This document shows, piece after piece, positions 7,689 through 15,036 of a stretch of 25,899 nucleotides of DNA. The DNA is from Lachnospiraceae bacterium (GTDB taxonomy: Bacteria > Bacillota > Clostridia > Lachnospirales > Lachnospiraceae). Every line of letters starts with the position of its first letter. Position 1 is the first letter of the stretch. The notes beneath the pieces were generated by a model. That model saw nothing but the letters and a program-made list of their open reading frames with translations, made no database searches and was not told where the DNA came from. The position numbers and the translations under genes were made by a program. The DNA is taken from positions 1-25,899 of the forward strand of contig CAAFTS010000187.1 of NCBI GenBank assembly GCA_900765975.1, given 5' to 3'.

Positions 7689-8249
7689 TTACATTTCTTT
7701 TAAAATGTTTCTGACAATCTGATCTTGAAGGTTGTTCGTTTTTTTGTTTTCTACGTTGTAATCTGTGTATCTTGCACGAATATATAGATAGTCAGACAGA
7801 CGGTTGATATACTGAACAGCCTTGGCATCTGCACCATAGTTTTGTGCAACTTTTCGGAAACGACGTTCAGAACATCTGGCAACAGCTCTTGCCACATCTA
7901 GCCGTGCTGATAATTCACAACCACCATAGAGGATGAATTCTTTTGCTCTTGGAAATGATTGCTCCATTTCGTCAATTGCATTTTCGAGAGCTGTTGTTTC
8001 ATCAGAAGAAAAACGATAGTTTAAATCTCTTGGATCGGCAACACCTGCCATAATTTGAATTAAGTTCTTCTGAATATGGGAAAGCGTTTCTTTTAAATCG
8101 TCATCGGAAAGGACTTTTGCCAGACCAATGTGGCTGCTCAACTCATCAATAGTTCCCAGCAATTCAATGCGGTCGTCAGATTTGGAGACGCTGATTCCAT
8201 TCATCAAAGAGGTGGTTCCTTGATCTCCGGTTTTTGTATAGACTTTCAT
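7689..8249 (-). CDS. pduO: PduO-type ATP:cob(I)alamin adenosyltransferase
   Basis: 186-residue enzyme that converts cob(I)alamin and ATP into adenosylcobalamin, the cofactor of the dehydratase encoded upstream. It shows the N-terminal ATP-binding signature TKTGDQGTTSL (residues 5-15), the RCSERRFRKVAQ segment and the C-terminal YINRLSDYLYIRARY helix typical of the PduO/MMAB fold. It corresponds to the N-terminal adenosyltransferase domain only and lacks the heme-binding C-terminal domain of Salmonella PduO. Its ATG overlaps the stop of the reactivase small subunit by four bases (ATGA), so it is the last gene of the dehydratase operon. Its role here is probably to regenerate cofactor released by the reactivase. 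Confidence 0.92.
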   Translation of the reverse strand: MKVYTKTGDQGTTSLMNGISVSKSDDRIELLGTIDELSSHIGLAKVLSDDDLKETLSHIQKNLIQIMAGVADPRDLNYRFSSDETTALENAIDEMEQSFPRAKEFILYGGCELSARLDVARAVARCSERRFRKVAQNYGADAKAVQYINRLSDYLYIRARYTDYNVENKKTNNLQDQIVRNILKEM

Positions 8250-8614
8250 ATTTCGTACTCCTCCTTAAAATTCCTTGAATGGTTATCTTTGAAAGGCAGT
8301 TTTTTGATTGCTCGGGCACTGTTTGCTCCAATGTTGCGACATTGTATCTGTGTGGGAGTTAGATAACTTTCTATATTGCGCTGACGTTCCAAACCCCTCA
8401 TTTTGAGGCAGACAGCGGTGCCAGATATACCGATACCAGAGCCGAGCATGGAATCTTCTGCAGCTTTGTAAGCAAGTTCTTCCGTACATTTGTCGGGAAA
8501 GTCGGCAATTTCGTAGAAAACCCCTTCTTCTTCGATGCCTGCACAGACTTCCTTGAGAACCAAAGAATCTGGTTTATGAATATATATAAATATAGAAGGT
8601 TTTTTTATGATCAT
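8246..8614 (-). CDS. pduH: Diol dehydratase reactivase small subunit (DdrB/PduH-like)
   Basis: 122-residue small subunit of the chaperone-like reactivating factor that removes damaged cobalamin from the dehydratase. The start PSIFIYIH, then GIEEEGVFYEI and the GSGIGISG stretch with an ArsA-like small alpha/beta layout, resemble DdrB/PduH. These proteins share a fold with the medium dehydratase subunit, and here too the E-E-E-G-x-x/GSGIGxG pattern recurs in both (compare [11 protein letters not shown] and GSGIGVGIQ in the medium subunit). It lies 12 bases after the large reactivase gene, with TTAGGAGTG upstream, and overlaps the adenosyltransferase start. Confidence 0.88.
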   Translation of the reverse strand: MIIKKPSIFIYIHKPDSLVLKEVCAGIEEEGVFYEIADFPDKCTEELAYKAAEDSMLGSGIGISGTAVCLKMRGLERQRNIESYLTPTQIQCRNIGANSARAIKKLPFKDNHSRNFKEEYEI

Positions 8615-8626
8615 ATTTTTTCACTC

Positions 8627-10441
8627 CTAATGATTCTCTCCGAGATAGGATAGTACAAGCCCGGTCGCAACAGCATTTCTGGGACCTTCGCTTCCGCGGA
8701 TGTTTCCTCTTCCGCATACGATTCGAAAATCGGTGAATGCTTCTGTAAGCATTTCTGGGATTTCAAAATCTTCCGCAGAGCCTCCGACAAGAACCACAGT
8801 AGAAATATTTTTTAGATTGTGTTCTGGTGCAACTTTGCGAAGCGCCCTAAAGGCATTTGTTAGAAAGACTTTTCGTTTCGCATCGCGGCGGACCTGAACG
8901 ATTTTTTCCATAGGAATTTCTTCTTCAATCCGGATGAATCCATTTTCTGTTAGCAATACAACTCTTCCGAAGAAACGGGGATCAATGGATTCGTCTACGA
9001 AGGTCATTTGGCCGTTTTCCATCCGCATGTGAAACAGGCTTTCTACTTTGGCGAGAGGATACCGTTTGATTTGTTCTGCAATGTGGCGATCGCTTAATCC
9101 CAGTTCTGTCTGGATTAACATAGAAACCAGTTCGCCGGCTCCGGCTTGGTGAGTCATTGTGACGCCGCCGTCACTGGAAATAATTGCCGCATCCGTAGAA
9201 CCGCCACCCATGTCCAGAATTGCCAGCGGAAGTTTGGTTCCGGGCGTAGTTAAAGCGCCTAGGCTGGCCATGATTGCTTCTACACCGGCTACTTTTACTT
9301 CGGTTCCCAATTCTGATTTGAGGCGATTGGCGATTTCCTGCATTGGTAATTTTTGTGTTTTTACCATGGCGGCAATTCCAACTGCTTTTTCAAGGCAGGT
9401 TTCCCCTGCTAATGCACCGGAAATCAAGACAGGTGCAAGTGTGTCAACTGCTAGAATGTCGGTGATGCGAATGTCAGCTTCATTGCTTTTATCTAGTTGT
9501 CCCATACCGGTTCGGATTCGAGCAAGCATATTTCCTACATTTGTATCTGGCTGACCGCTAATGTCGTGGATATCACCTGCTTCAGAGGCGGCAGACATAA
9601 TTTTGTCAGCTCCTTCATCTAAGCTAATTGTAATATTGCGATCACCATAGAAATAAATTTCACCAGCGGGAAGAATATTTTCATGTACATTTCCGCCAGG
9701 AGTTTTTAGAACAACAGCACTTCGTTTTCCAATCAAACTCTTCGCAATAGGAGTAACACTACGAGTTTCTTCTGGTGTTAACCCAAGCAAAGTAGCAATA
9801 CCATAGGGATTCGATAACATTCGGATGGTTTGTCCCGGAAGCGCTACTTCGATTGCTGCGGGAACACCATCGGGTAATCTGTCAATTCTACGGACTTCGT
9901 CTATAATTGGTACTTTTTTATGGATACGGTTTTCAACCAGGACCGCTTCATCTGCCTGGAGGATGATCCCTACCAGATTTAAATCAGAGTGTTGATTAAC
10001 AATGGATGCTACTTCTTCATAACTGTAAGAAGCAGAGGCCGCGAGAATATAGGCGGTACCAGGAACAGCCCGGGAAATATGCTCGATGAGGAGAATTTCT
10101 CCTACAGCCTGTCCGGCTCCGGCAGGAGTGGAAGGATTGTGGCCAATCATAGAAGAGTCTGTGATAACGGTTTCTGTCAGTGTTTCCATAGCAGTATCTC
10201 CGATGACAGGTGCTGCCTCATTTAGACGCACCAAATCAATGTCAGAGGTTTCTCTGCCAATTCGACTCATTGCCATTTTTAATGCATTTTTGACGGAATG
10301 TACATTTTCTATTGTGCCTTTTGTGCCGGTTGTGGGGCAGGAGGCGCTGGTAAGAAATGTCAGACTGCCGTCAGGGCTTACTTCTCCAACACATACTTCT
10401 GTTGTAGAATTTCCAATATCAACACCTGCAATATAACTCAA
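8627..10441 (-). CDS. pduG: Diol dehydratase reactivase ATPase, large subunit (DdrA/PduG)
   Basis: 604-residue ATPase of the actin/Hsp70-like superfamily, the usual length for DdrA/PduG. The first phosphate-binding loop is GVDIGNSTTEV (residues 6-16) and the second is LAILDMGGGSTDAAI at about 401-415. VLVGGSAEDFEIPEM near the C-terminus is the adenosine-site motif. With DdrB it exchanges inactive cobalamin for intact adenosylcobalamin on the dehydratase. The start is a TTG (10439-10441) whose last bases overlap the TGA stop of the small dehydratase subunit. GAGAGGA upstream supports it, and no ATG lies near the conserved N-terminus. Confidence 0.93.
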   Translation of the reverse strand: MSYIAGVDIGNSTTEVCVGEVSPDGSLTFLTSASCPTTGTKGTIENVHSVKNALKMAMSRIGRETSDIDLVRLNEAAPVIGDTAMETLTETVITDSSMIGHNPSTPAGAGQAVGEILLIEHISRAVPGTAYILAASASYSYEEVASIVNQHSDLNLVGIILQADEAVLVENRIHKKVPIIDEVRRIDRLPDGVPAAIEVALPGQTIRMLSNPYGIATLLGLTPEETRSVTPIAKSLIGKRSAVVLKTPGGNVHENILPAGEIYFYGDRNITISLDEGADKIMSAASEAGDIHDISGQPDTNVGNMLARIRTGMGQLDKSNEADIRITDILAVDTLAPVLISGALAGETCLEKAVGIAAMVKTQKLPMQEIANRLKSELGTEVKVAGVEAIMASLGALTTPGTKLPLAILDMGGGSTDAAIISSDGGVTMTHQAGAGELVSMLIQTELGLSDRHIAEQIKRYPLAKVESLFHMRMENGQMTFVDESIDPRFFGRVVLLTENGFIRIEEEIPMEKIVQVRRDAKRKVFLTNAFRALRKVAPEHNLKNISTVVLVGGSAEDFEIPEMLTEAFTDFRIVCGRGNIRGSEGPRNAVATGLVLSYLGENH

Positions 10442-10830
10442 AGTAAAATTCCTCTCTTTTCATACACTTCAGCGGCCTCCATCACAAGGCGCGCACAGTT
10501 TTTTGCGTTGTATTTTTCAAGAAGTTCCTGTGCCATCAGAACCAGCTCCAATTTGGTGGAGCGATTCGGACGAAGCTTATCATACATTTTCAAAATTACG
10601 TCATCTGGAACGTCAACCAGTTCGGCGGCGCGCTCGAAGTTTTTCTCCATTGGCGCATTGTCTGCAGCAGAGGCGACCTGTCCCTGTGCCTTCAAAATCT
10701 CTTTGGAAATTTTGATATCATCCGGACCTACGTGTCCTTTGATGACTTCATCCAGAGTGATGTCGGTAAATTTTTTACCGGTTCTGGATGTAATTTGTTC
10801 TTTTTCATGTTCTGCTAAAGGATATCTCAT
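10438..10830 (-). CDS. pduE: Diol/glycerol dehydratase small subunit (PduE-like)
   Basis: 130-residue gamma subunit of the adenosylcobalamin-dependent diol/glycerol dehydratase. YPLAEHEKEQI, SRTGKKFTDITLDEVIKGHV and the DVPDDVILKMYDKLRPNRST segment are characteristic of PduE/GldC proteins. It lacks an N-terminal extension of the sort seen in microcompartment-targeted subunits. The start ATG directly abuts the stop of the medium subunit (TAAATG), with GGGAGGG just upstream, and its own stop overlaps the reactivase start. The contiguous layout suggests tightly coupled translation of the subunits. Confidence 0.93.
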   Translation of the reverse strand: MRYPLAEHEKEQITSRTGKKFTDITLDEVIKGHVGPDDIKISKEILKAQGQVASAADNAPMEKNFERAAELVDVPDDVILKMYDKLRPNRSTKLELVLMAQELLEKYNAKNCARLVMEAAEVYEKRGILL

Positions 10831-11529
10831 TTATCTGCCCTCCCATTCCACAGCGCCGACTTCTGGGTCAAGCTGCTCAGTTTCTGCGATGTGCATAATA
10901 GCTGCCTTTACCTGATATTTCGGCCTGGACATCGGGTCGTTGGTACATGGGATTGGAACGACCTGTTCGCCTTTGACATATTTGGCGGCATTTTGTCCAA
11001 TCTGGCGGTATGTTTCCAAAGTCATCAGTGGCGCCTGTGGAAATAATTCCAGGTTTGAAAGCGGATATAAGTCTTTCTGATGAATAACGGTTGTTCCTTT
11101 GGATTGAATACCGACACCGATACCGGAGCCTGAATATTTGGCTGCTTCCAGAGCCATAAAACATACATCAGAAGTATCTAAAATCTTGATAACACGAGGA
11201 ATCATACCTTCTTCCTCAATTCCAGCTTTGACATTTCTCAATACTTCATCCAACGGAATTCCACAGATAGTCTTTGTAATTTCTTTTTGGAAAGCGGCAC
11301 CAACACCAATGACAACTTCTTTTGGATCGGTTCCCTTTTTGGCACGTGGATAATCTGCATAAGAAGTTTTTATTTCATTGATCCGGTCTCTTCCTACCAT
11401 AGAAGGAATCTCATCTGCAGAAGATCCGGCTGCAGGATGAGGGTTGGTATCGGAGGAGGTTCCGTCTTGTGACATCTGACTTAATACGGCATTCGTTATT
11501 TGTTTGATTAATTCTTCACTGATCTGCAT
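10831..11529 (-). CDS. pduD: Diol/glycerol dehydratase medium subunit with encapsulation-type N-terminus (PduD-like)
   Basis: 232-residue beta subunit, which together with the large subunit holds the cobalamin. The catalytic-domain body runs from about residue 50 to the end, with [21 protein letters not shown] and [14 protein letters not shown]. The first 20 residues, [20 protein letters not shown], form an amphipathic helix very like the N-terminus of Salmonella PduD, which is known to direct cargo into microcompartments. A Ser/Gly/Pro-rich linker (about 21-45) joins it to the body. The gene begins 18 bases after the large subunit, with AAGGAGGAG upstream. The N-terminus implies packaging in a compartment. 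Confidence 0.93.
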   Translation of the reverse strand: MQISEELIKQITNAVLSQMSQDGTSSDTNPHPAAGSSADEIPSMVGRDRINEIKTSYADYPRAKKGTDPKEVVIGVGAAFQKEITKTICGIPLDEVLRNVKAGIEEEGMIPRVIKILDTSDVCFMALEAAKYSGSGIGVGIQSKGTTVIHQKDLYPLSNLELFPQAPLMTLETYRQIGQNAAKYVKGEQVVPIPCTNDPMSRPKYQVKAAIMHIAETEQLDPEVGAVEWEGR

Positions 11530-11547
11530 CTGTATGCTCCTCCTTTC

Positions 11548-13212
11548 TTATATATCCTTCGGGTTGATGATATGTGGAATCTTTTTGATTTCTTCCCAAC
11601 GTTCTCCGTCGACACGATAACCAGTTCCAGGCCCCATATAATCATTCGGAGTATTGACTCCGGATAATACATGGAAATTCCGGTCCAGAATTGCGGCCGT
11701 TTGCATATAGTCTCCGGCAACACGCTGTTTTAACATATTCAACACGCTTTCTGCTACGTCCTCGAATCCGGTTTCTGCAAGAGCTTTTACAATATCGACA
11801 CCTGTGATTCCGCGTTTCAAAACATCCTCAGCAGCAGCAAGATCGGCAGTAACATCACGTGGAAGAGTATCTTTACTTCCATGTGCATAGGTTACAGCGT
11901 CAACTTGTTCATCCGAAATCGGAGAAAGTCCTAGATTGCGGAATACCGCCTGTACAGCGCGGGCAGCCTTATTTCTTACAAAAAGAACTTGCTCCTCGGT
12001 GACTGGTTTTAAACCGCCGTCAACCTGCATATCTCTTTGAAGTACATTGTAGTCATCGAAATCTTCCGCATCAAAGTTAGAACCTGCAAACATATTATCG
12101 TAATTTGGTTCTGCCGCATAACCGGAGAAAATGAAATCTGTTCCCGGAAGAAACTCCAGCATTGTTCTGGCAGTACGTCTCATGTCAGAATTAGAAAAAC
12201 TCTGGTCATTAGAAGATGCACATTCCAGGCCGAGAAGTGCGGCTACAAGGTTTTCAGCTATGACTTCGCGGATGCCGGCAGGAACGGAGCCGGTTACACC
12301 GATACAGCTTACAGAACCATTCTGGATTCCTTGACTGCCCGCTCCCTTTGTTACAAACAGACAGCGGCATTCCAGATAAAGCATAGATTTCTTTTCGCTG
12401 CTTCCCATTAAGACTTCTGAACCGGAACCGGAGGTGAAACGTACCTTCAATCCGCGGGAGGCATAGGCAGAATTTAAAAATGCCTTGGAATATGGAGTGT
12501 CATCTCCATCAATAAATACCTTTTCTGTTCCATATACAGAAAGTGTTTCTGCGTAAGTAGTCAATCCGCGGATTCCCAGCTCAAGCTCCGTTGCTTCTTC
12601 TGCGGAACACTGTGTCAGTACTCCCGGACGGCCGACCTGAGATCCAATCAGAAGTGCAATAGAACTAAGAGGTGCGTATCTGGCAACTCCCATAGTTGTC
12701 TCTTCTTCTGCAAAACCGCGGAGTGCGCCTTCGGCAGCATCTGCGGCTATTTGTACCGGATCGTCTTTCAAGTTTGTAATATGAGCTTGATTTCCCGGTG
12801 TTTTTCTTGCTCGGATCTTCTGCATTCCCATCATAAGCTCTACTACATTAAGATGGTTCATGACTTCGGCCATCTTTGCAGGGGTGATACCGGAAATCAA
12901 TTCCAGAATCTCTTTTCTGGAAACGTGGATATCCACGATCATTCGTGCAATATCCAGAGAAGAAACTGCCATAGAGCTTTCGGCTCTTTCGATATTAATT
13001 GCATAATCTGCGATAAACTGGTCTATGAAGTCGAAATCTTCCCGGCGTTTGCCGTCCAGTTCGGTAATTTTACCATCCTCTACTTTGATGGATGGCGCAG
13101 GGTCGTATGGGCTGTGCATCGCCACGAATCCCATTTCCGGCCATTCGTTGATGTAACCGTCCAGATTAACCGGACGCGCATCCAGTGCTTCAATTCGTTT
13201 TGAACGTTTCAT
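11548..13212 (-). CDS. pduC: Adenosylcobalamin-dependent diol/glycerol dehydratase large subunit (PduC-like)
   Basis: 554-residue catalytic alpha subunit. It converts 1,2-propanediol to propanal or glycerol to 3-hydroxypropanal. The substrate and metal-binding residues known from Klebsiella diol dehydratase all appear one position later: Q142 and H144 (TPGNQAH), E171 (EEETT), E222 (TYAETLSVYG), Q297 (GIQNGSVSC), D336 (SSNDQSF) and S363 (IFSGYA). Length and motifs argue for an intact active enzyme. Sequence alone does not decide between propanediol and glycerol as the main substrate. It is the first gene of the operon, with AAGGAGA before the ATG, and is transcribed away from the shell-protein operon. 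Confidence 0.95.
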   Translation of the reverse strand: MKRSKRIEALDARPVNLDGYINEWPEMGFVAMHSPYDPAPSIKVEDGKITELDGKRREDFDFIDQFIADYAINIERAESSMAVSSLDIARMIVDIHVSRKEILELISGITPAKMAEVMNHLNVVELMMGMQKIRARKTPGNQAHITNLKDDPVQIAADAAEGALRGFAEEETTMGVARYAPLSSIALLIGSQVGRPGVLTQCSAEEATELELGIRGLTTYAETLSVYGTEKVFIDGDDTPYSKAFLNSAYASRGLKVRFTSGSGSEVLMGSSEKKSMLYLECRCLFVTKGAGSQGIQNGSVSCIGVTGSVPAGIREVIAENLVAALLGLECASSNDQSFSNSDMRRTARTMLEFLPGTDFIFSGYAAEPNYDNMFAGSNFDAEDFDDYNVLQRDMQVDGGLKPVTEEQVLFVRNKAARAVQAVFRNLGLSPISDEQVDAVTYAHGSKDTLPRDVTADLAAAEDVLKRGITGVDIVKALAETGFEDVAESVLNMLKQRVAGDYMQTAAILDRNFHVLSGVNTPNDYMGPGTGYRVDGERWEEIKKIPHIINPKDI

Positions 13213-13224
13213 ACATGTGTCTCC

Positions 13225-13268
13225 TTACGGAAAAATTAGTGGAAAACCACCAAATATTGATATTTGCA
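13225..13268 (-). promoter_or_regulatory. Leader hairpins upstream of pduC
   Basis: On the minus strand the leader contains CAAATATCAATATTTG (13253-13268) followed at once by GTGG-TTTT-CCAC (13233-13244) and then a short T run. Two adjacent small hairpins before the ribosome binding site could affect transcript stability or continuation. No known riboswitch class is recognised. Confidence 0.3.
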
Positions 13269-13324
13269 TTAGCCTATCTGCCAGATTTAATATAAGAAAG
13301 TACAGAAAGGCATCTTTGCTTTAA

Positions 13325-13353
13325 ATTATACTACAATCACAACGAAATAGCAA
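13325..13353 (-). promoter_or_regulatory. Promoter of the dehydratase operon
   Basis: On the minus strand TTGCTA (13348-13353) and TATAAT (13325-13330) are 17 bases apart, giving a start near 13318 and a leader of about 105 bases before pduC. The -35 is weaker than the -10, consistent with a need for an activator. Confidence 0.6.
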
Positions 13354-13379
13354 TAAAACAATAATAAAACTTATCAAGA

Positions 13380-13421
13380 AACCACAAAAACACAAAACAA
13401 AAACCACAAAAAACCACAAAA
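13380..13421. promoter_or_regulatory. Phased CCACAAA repeats between the dehydratase and shell operons
   Basis: CCACAAA occurs at 13382, 13404 and 13414, with a near match ACACAAAA at 13390, in an otherwise A-rich stretch. Spacings of 22 and 10 bases put the three exact copies on one face of the helix. They lie upstream of both divergent promoters, a suitable place for a shared activator such as an AraC-type regulator (inference). No regulator gene of that kind is in the window. Confidence 0.45.
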
Positions 13422-13436
13422 GTATAGAAGTTCAGC

Positions 13437-13465
13437 TTGACATGAGGGGCTATAGAGAGTATGAT
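13437..13465 (+). promoter_or_regulatory. Promoter of the microcompartment-protein operon
   Basis: TTGACA (13437-13442) and TATGAT (13460-13465) are separated by 17 bases. Transcription would start near 13472, leaving room for the GTG start at 13522. Confidence 0.7.
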
Positions 13466-13521
13466 TTTTTATATAGGTAAAGACTGTGATTTTTCTGAAA
13501 GTGAAAGTGAGGAATATACAA

Positions 13522-13887
13522 GTGGCGAATGAATATGGAGAACAGATCAGAATTGTACAAGAGACTGTGGCTGGTAAGGAGATTACATTTGCACATGTAA
13601 TGGGTGGCCCTGCACCGATTATTTATCAAAAATTGGGGCTTAATCCACAGTTGGATTATGGTTCATCTGCGATTGGGATCATGAATATGACACCGCCGGA
13701 GTCTGCAGTGATAGCATCAGATATTGCGGTTAAGAGTGGAAATGTATATCTGGGATTTGCAGATCGATTTACGGGAACATTAATTATTACAGGTGAGATT
13801 TCAGATGTAACTTCAGCATTAACCGAAGTAGTTAATTATTTTAGAGACACACTGGGGTATGTTGTGTGTAATATCACAAAAAGATAG
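13522..13887 (+). CDS. EutS/PduU-type microcompartment shell protein, first copy
   Basis: 121-residue BMC-domain protein of the circularly permuted EutS/PduU type. The opening RIVQETVAGKEITFAHVMG, then SAIGIMNMTPPESAVIASDIAVKSG and VYLGFADRFTGTLIITGE, match PduU (about 116 residues) almost end to end. PduU and EutS form hexamers whose pore is capped by a small beta barrel and are minor shell components. The frame is open back to a GTG at 13486, but that adds 12 residues not found in the family. The GTG at 13522, preceded by GTGAGGA, gives the usual length. It is the first gene of a three-gene operon divergent from the dehydratase. Confidence 0.9.
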   Translation: MANEYGEQIRIVQETVAGKEITFAHVMGGPAPIIYQKLGLNPQLDYGSSAIGIMNMTPPESAVIASDIAVKSGNVYLGFADRFTGTLIITGEISDVTSALTEVVNYFRDTLGYVVCNITKR

Positions 13888-13899
13888 GAAGTGTGGAGT

Positions 13900-14328
13900 A
13901 TGGCTCAGATAACAAAGGAAGAACTGCTGGAGAAGTTATTTCATGATGATTATGAACATTTAAAAGGAAAAAGACTGCGCATGACCAGAGTTCGAGTTCC
14001 TGGGAAAGAAGTTTGCATGGCACATATTATCAGCACAGCAGATGCATGTATTTATCAAAATCTGGCATTGCATATAGGTGTTCATGAAGGAGAAGACCAT
14101 ACAGGGGAGTCGATAGGACTTATGCGATTTACTCCATGGGAATCTGTTGTGGCAGCGGCAGATGTTGCAGTTAAAAGTGCAGATGTTGAGATTGGTTTTC
14201 TGGACCGGTTTTGTGGAACTTTGATTTTATTAGGAGATTTGATTTCAGTGCAGACAGCAATAGAAGAAGTTGTTAAGTTTTTTGATGAAAATCTTGGATT
14301 TCGAACATGCACAATTCACAGGAGCTAG
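13900..14328 (+). CDS. EutS/PduU-type microcompartment shell protein, second copy
   Basis: 142-residue paralogue of the preceding protein. The BMC core is recognisable as VPGKEVCMAHIISTADACIY, GLMRFTPWESVVAAADVAVK and VEIGFLDRFCGTLILLGDL. It differs from the first copy by an N-terminal extension of about 20 residues, AQITKEELLEKLFHDDYEHL, predicted here as a charged amphipathic helix, and by a Cys in RFCGT where the first copy and PduU have Thr. The start chosen is the ATG at 13900. The in-frame GTG at 13891 abuts the Shine-Dalgarno-like AGGAA. The two copies may form mixed or separate hexamers. The paralogue probably arose by local duplication followed by strong divergence. Confidence 0.88.
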   Translation: MAQITKEELLEKLFHDDYEHLKGKRLRMTRVRVPGKEVCMAHIISTADACIYQNLALHIGVHEGEDHTGESIGLMRFTPWESVVAAADVAVKSADVEIGFLDRFCGTLILLGDLISVQTAIEEVVKFFDENLGFRTCTIHRS

Positions 14329-14334
14329 ATAATT

Positions 14335-14865
14335 ATGAAAAAAATGTTTTTGATGGGCAGAAGTGAAGCAGGAAAGACTTCTCTTACACAGGCGTTAAAG
14401 GGAGAAGAGCTCCATTATGTAAAAACACAATATACAAACACCAATGATGATACGATTGATTCTCCGGGAGAGTATGCAGAGTCTAAACATTTTAGTGTAG
14501 GTTTAGCCTGCTTTTCATTTGAAGCAGACGTAGTAGCATTGGTACAAGCAGCAGATGAGCCCTACAATTTATTTGGACCGGGCGGTCGGGCATTTATTTT
14601 ACGACCATATATAGGGATTATAACAAAGGTAGATTCGCCATACGCAAATGTTCCGATGGTTCGTCAGTGGATGGAAAATGCAGGGTGTGAACGGATTTTT
14701 GAAGTAAATAACGTAACAAGAGAGGGCGTTAGTGAATTAATCGCGTATTTGGAAGAGGATTTACCCAAATTAACAATGGAAGAAGCAAAATTTAAACAAC
14801 GTTTGGGATTAAATGAATGGGATCCTCTTCCGGATGGAATAACATATTCGGAGAACGTAAAATAA
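14335..14865 (+). CDS. EutP/PduV-family GTPase-like microcompartment protein
   Basis: 176-residue P-loop protein of the EutP/PduV family. The Walker A motif is GRSEAGKTS (residues 8-16), the G3-like motif is DSPGEY (42-47) and the G4 motif is TKVD (97-100), so the nucleotide-binding core appears intact. PduV associates with the outside of propanediol-utilisation compartments, and Salmonella EutP has been reported to have acetate kinase activity. Which applies here is unknown. It begins 6 bases after the second shell gene, with AGGAG upstream, and ends at a strong terminator, closing the three-gene operon. Confidence 0.9.
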   Translation: MKKMFLMGRSEAGKTSLTQALKGEELHYVKTQYTNTNDDTIDSPGEYAESKHFSVGLACFSFEADVVALVQAADEPYNLFGPGGRAFILRPYIGIITKVDSPYANVPMVRQWMENAGCERIFEVNNVTREGVSELIAYLEEDLPKLTMEEAKFKQRLGLNEWDPLPDGITYSENVK

Positions 14866-14866
14866 G

Positions 14867-14908
14867 AAAGAGAAAATGTGTAATATTATTCACATTTTCT
14901 CTTTTTTT
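14867..14908 (+). terminator. Rho-independent terminator after the EutP-like gene
   Basis: AAAGAGAAAATGTG (14867-14880) pairs perfectly with CACATTTTCTCTTT (14891-14904) around a 10-base loop, followed by a T run. Confidence 0.9.
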
Positions 14909-15036
14909 GATAAAAAAATTACGGATAAATAAGAAGAATTGGTTAATTAAGAAAAGAAAAATGATAAGCTTTAAGCACTGGTTTGGGGAAATTAGTATGC
15001 AATGATAGCGAAAAAGTAAGAAAAAAGGAGAAGTTT

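Noticed and set aside
13213..13330. Cobalamin riboswitch or ANTAR dual-hairpin element before pduC
   Set aside because: No B12-box-like sequence was found, and the two leader hairpins do not have the hexanucleotide loops expected of ANTAR targets.
13486..13521. GTG start for the first EutS/PduU-type protein at 13486
   Set aside because: It adds 12 basic residues absent from the family and has a poorer ribosome binding site than the GTG at 13522.
14909..15036. Possible promoter TTGGTT/TGATAA (14939-14967) before the broken glycosidase
   Set aside because: The -10 match is too poor to support; the 128-base gap otherwise shows only A-rich sequence and the ribosome binding site.
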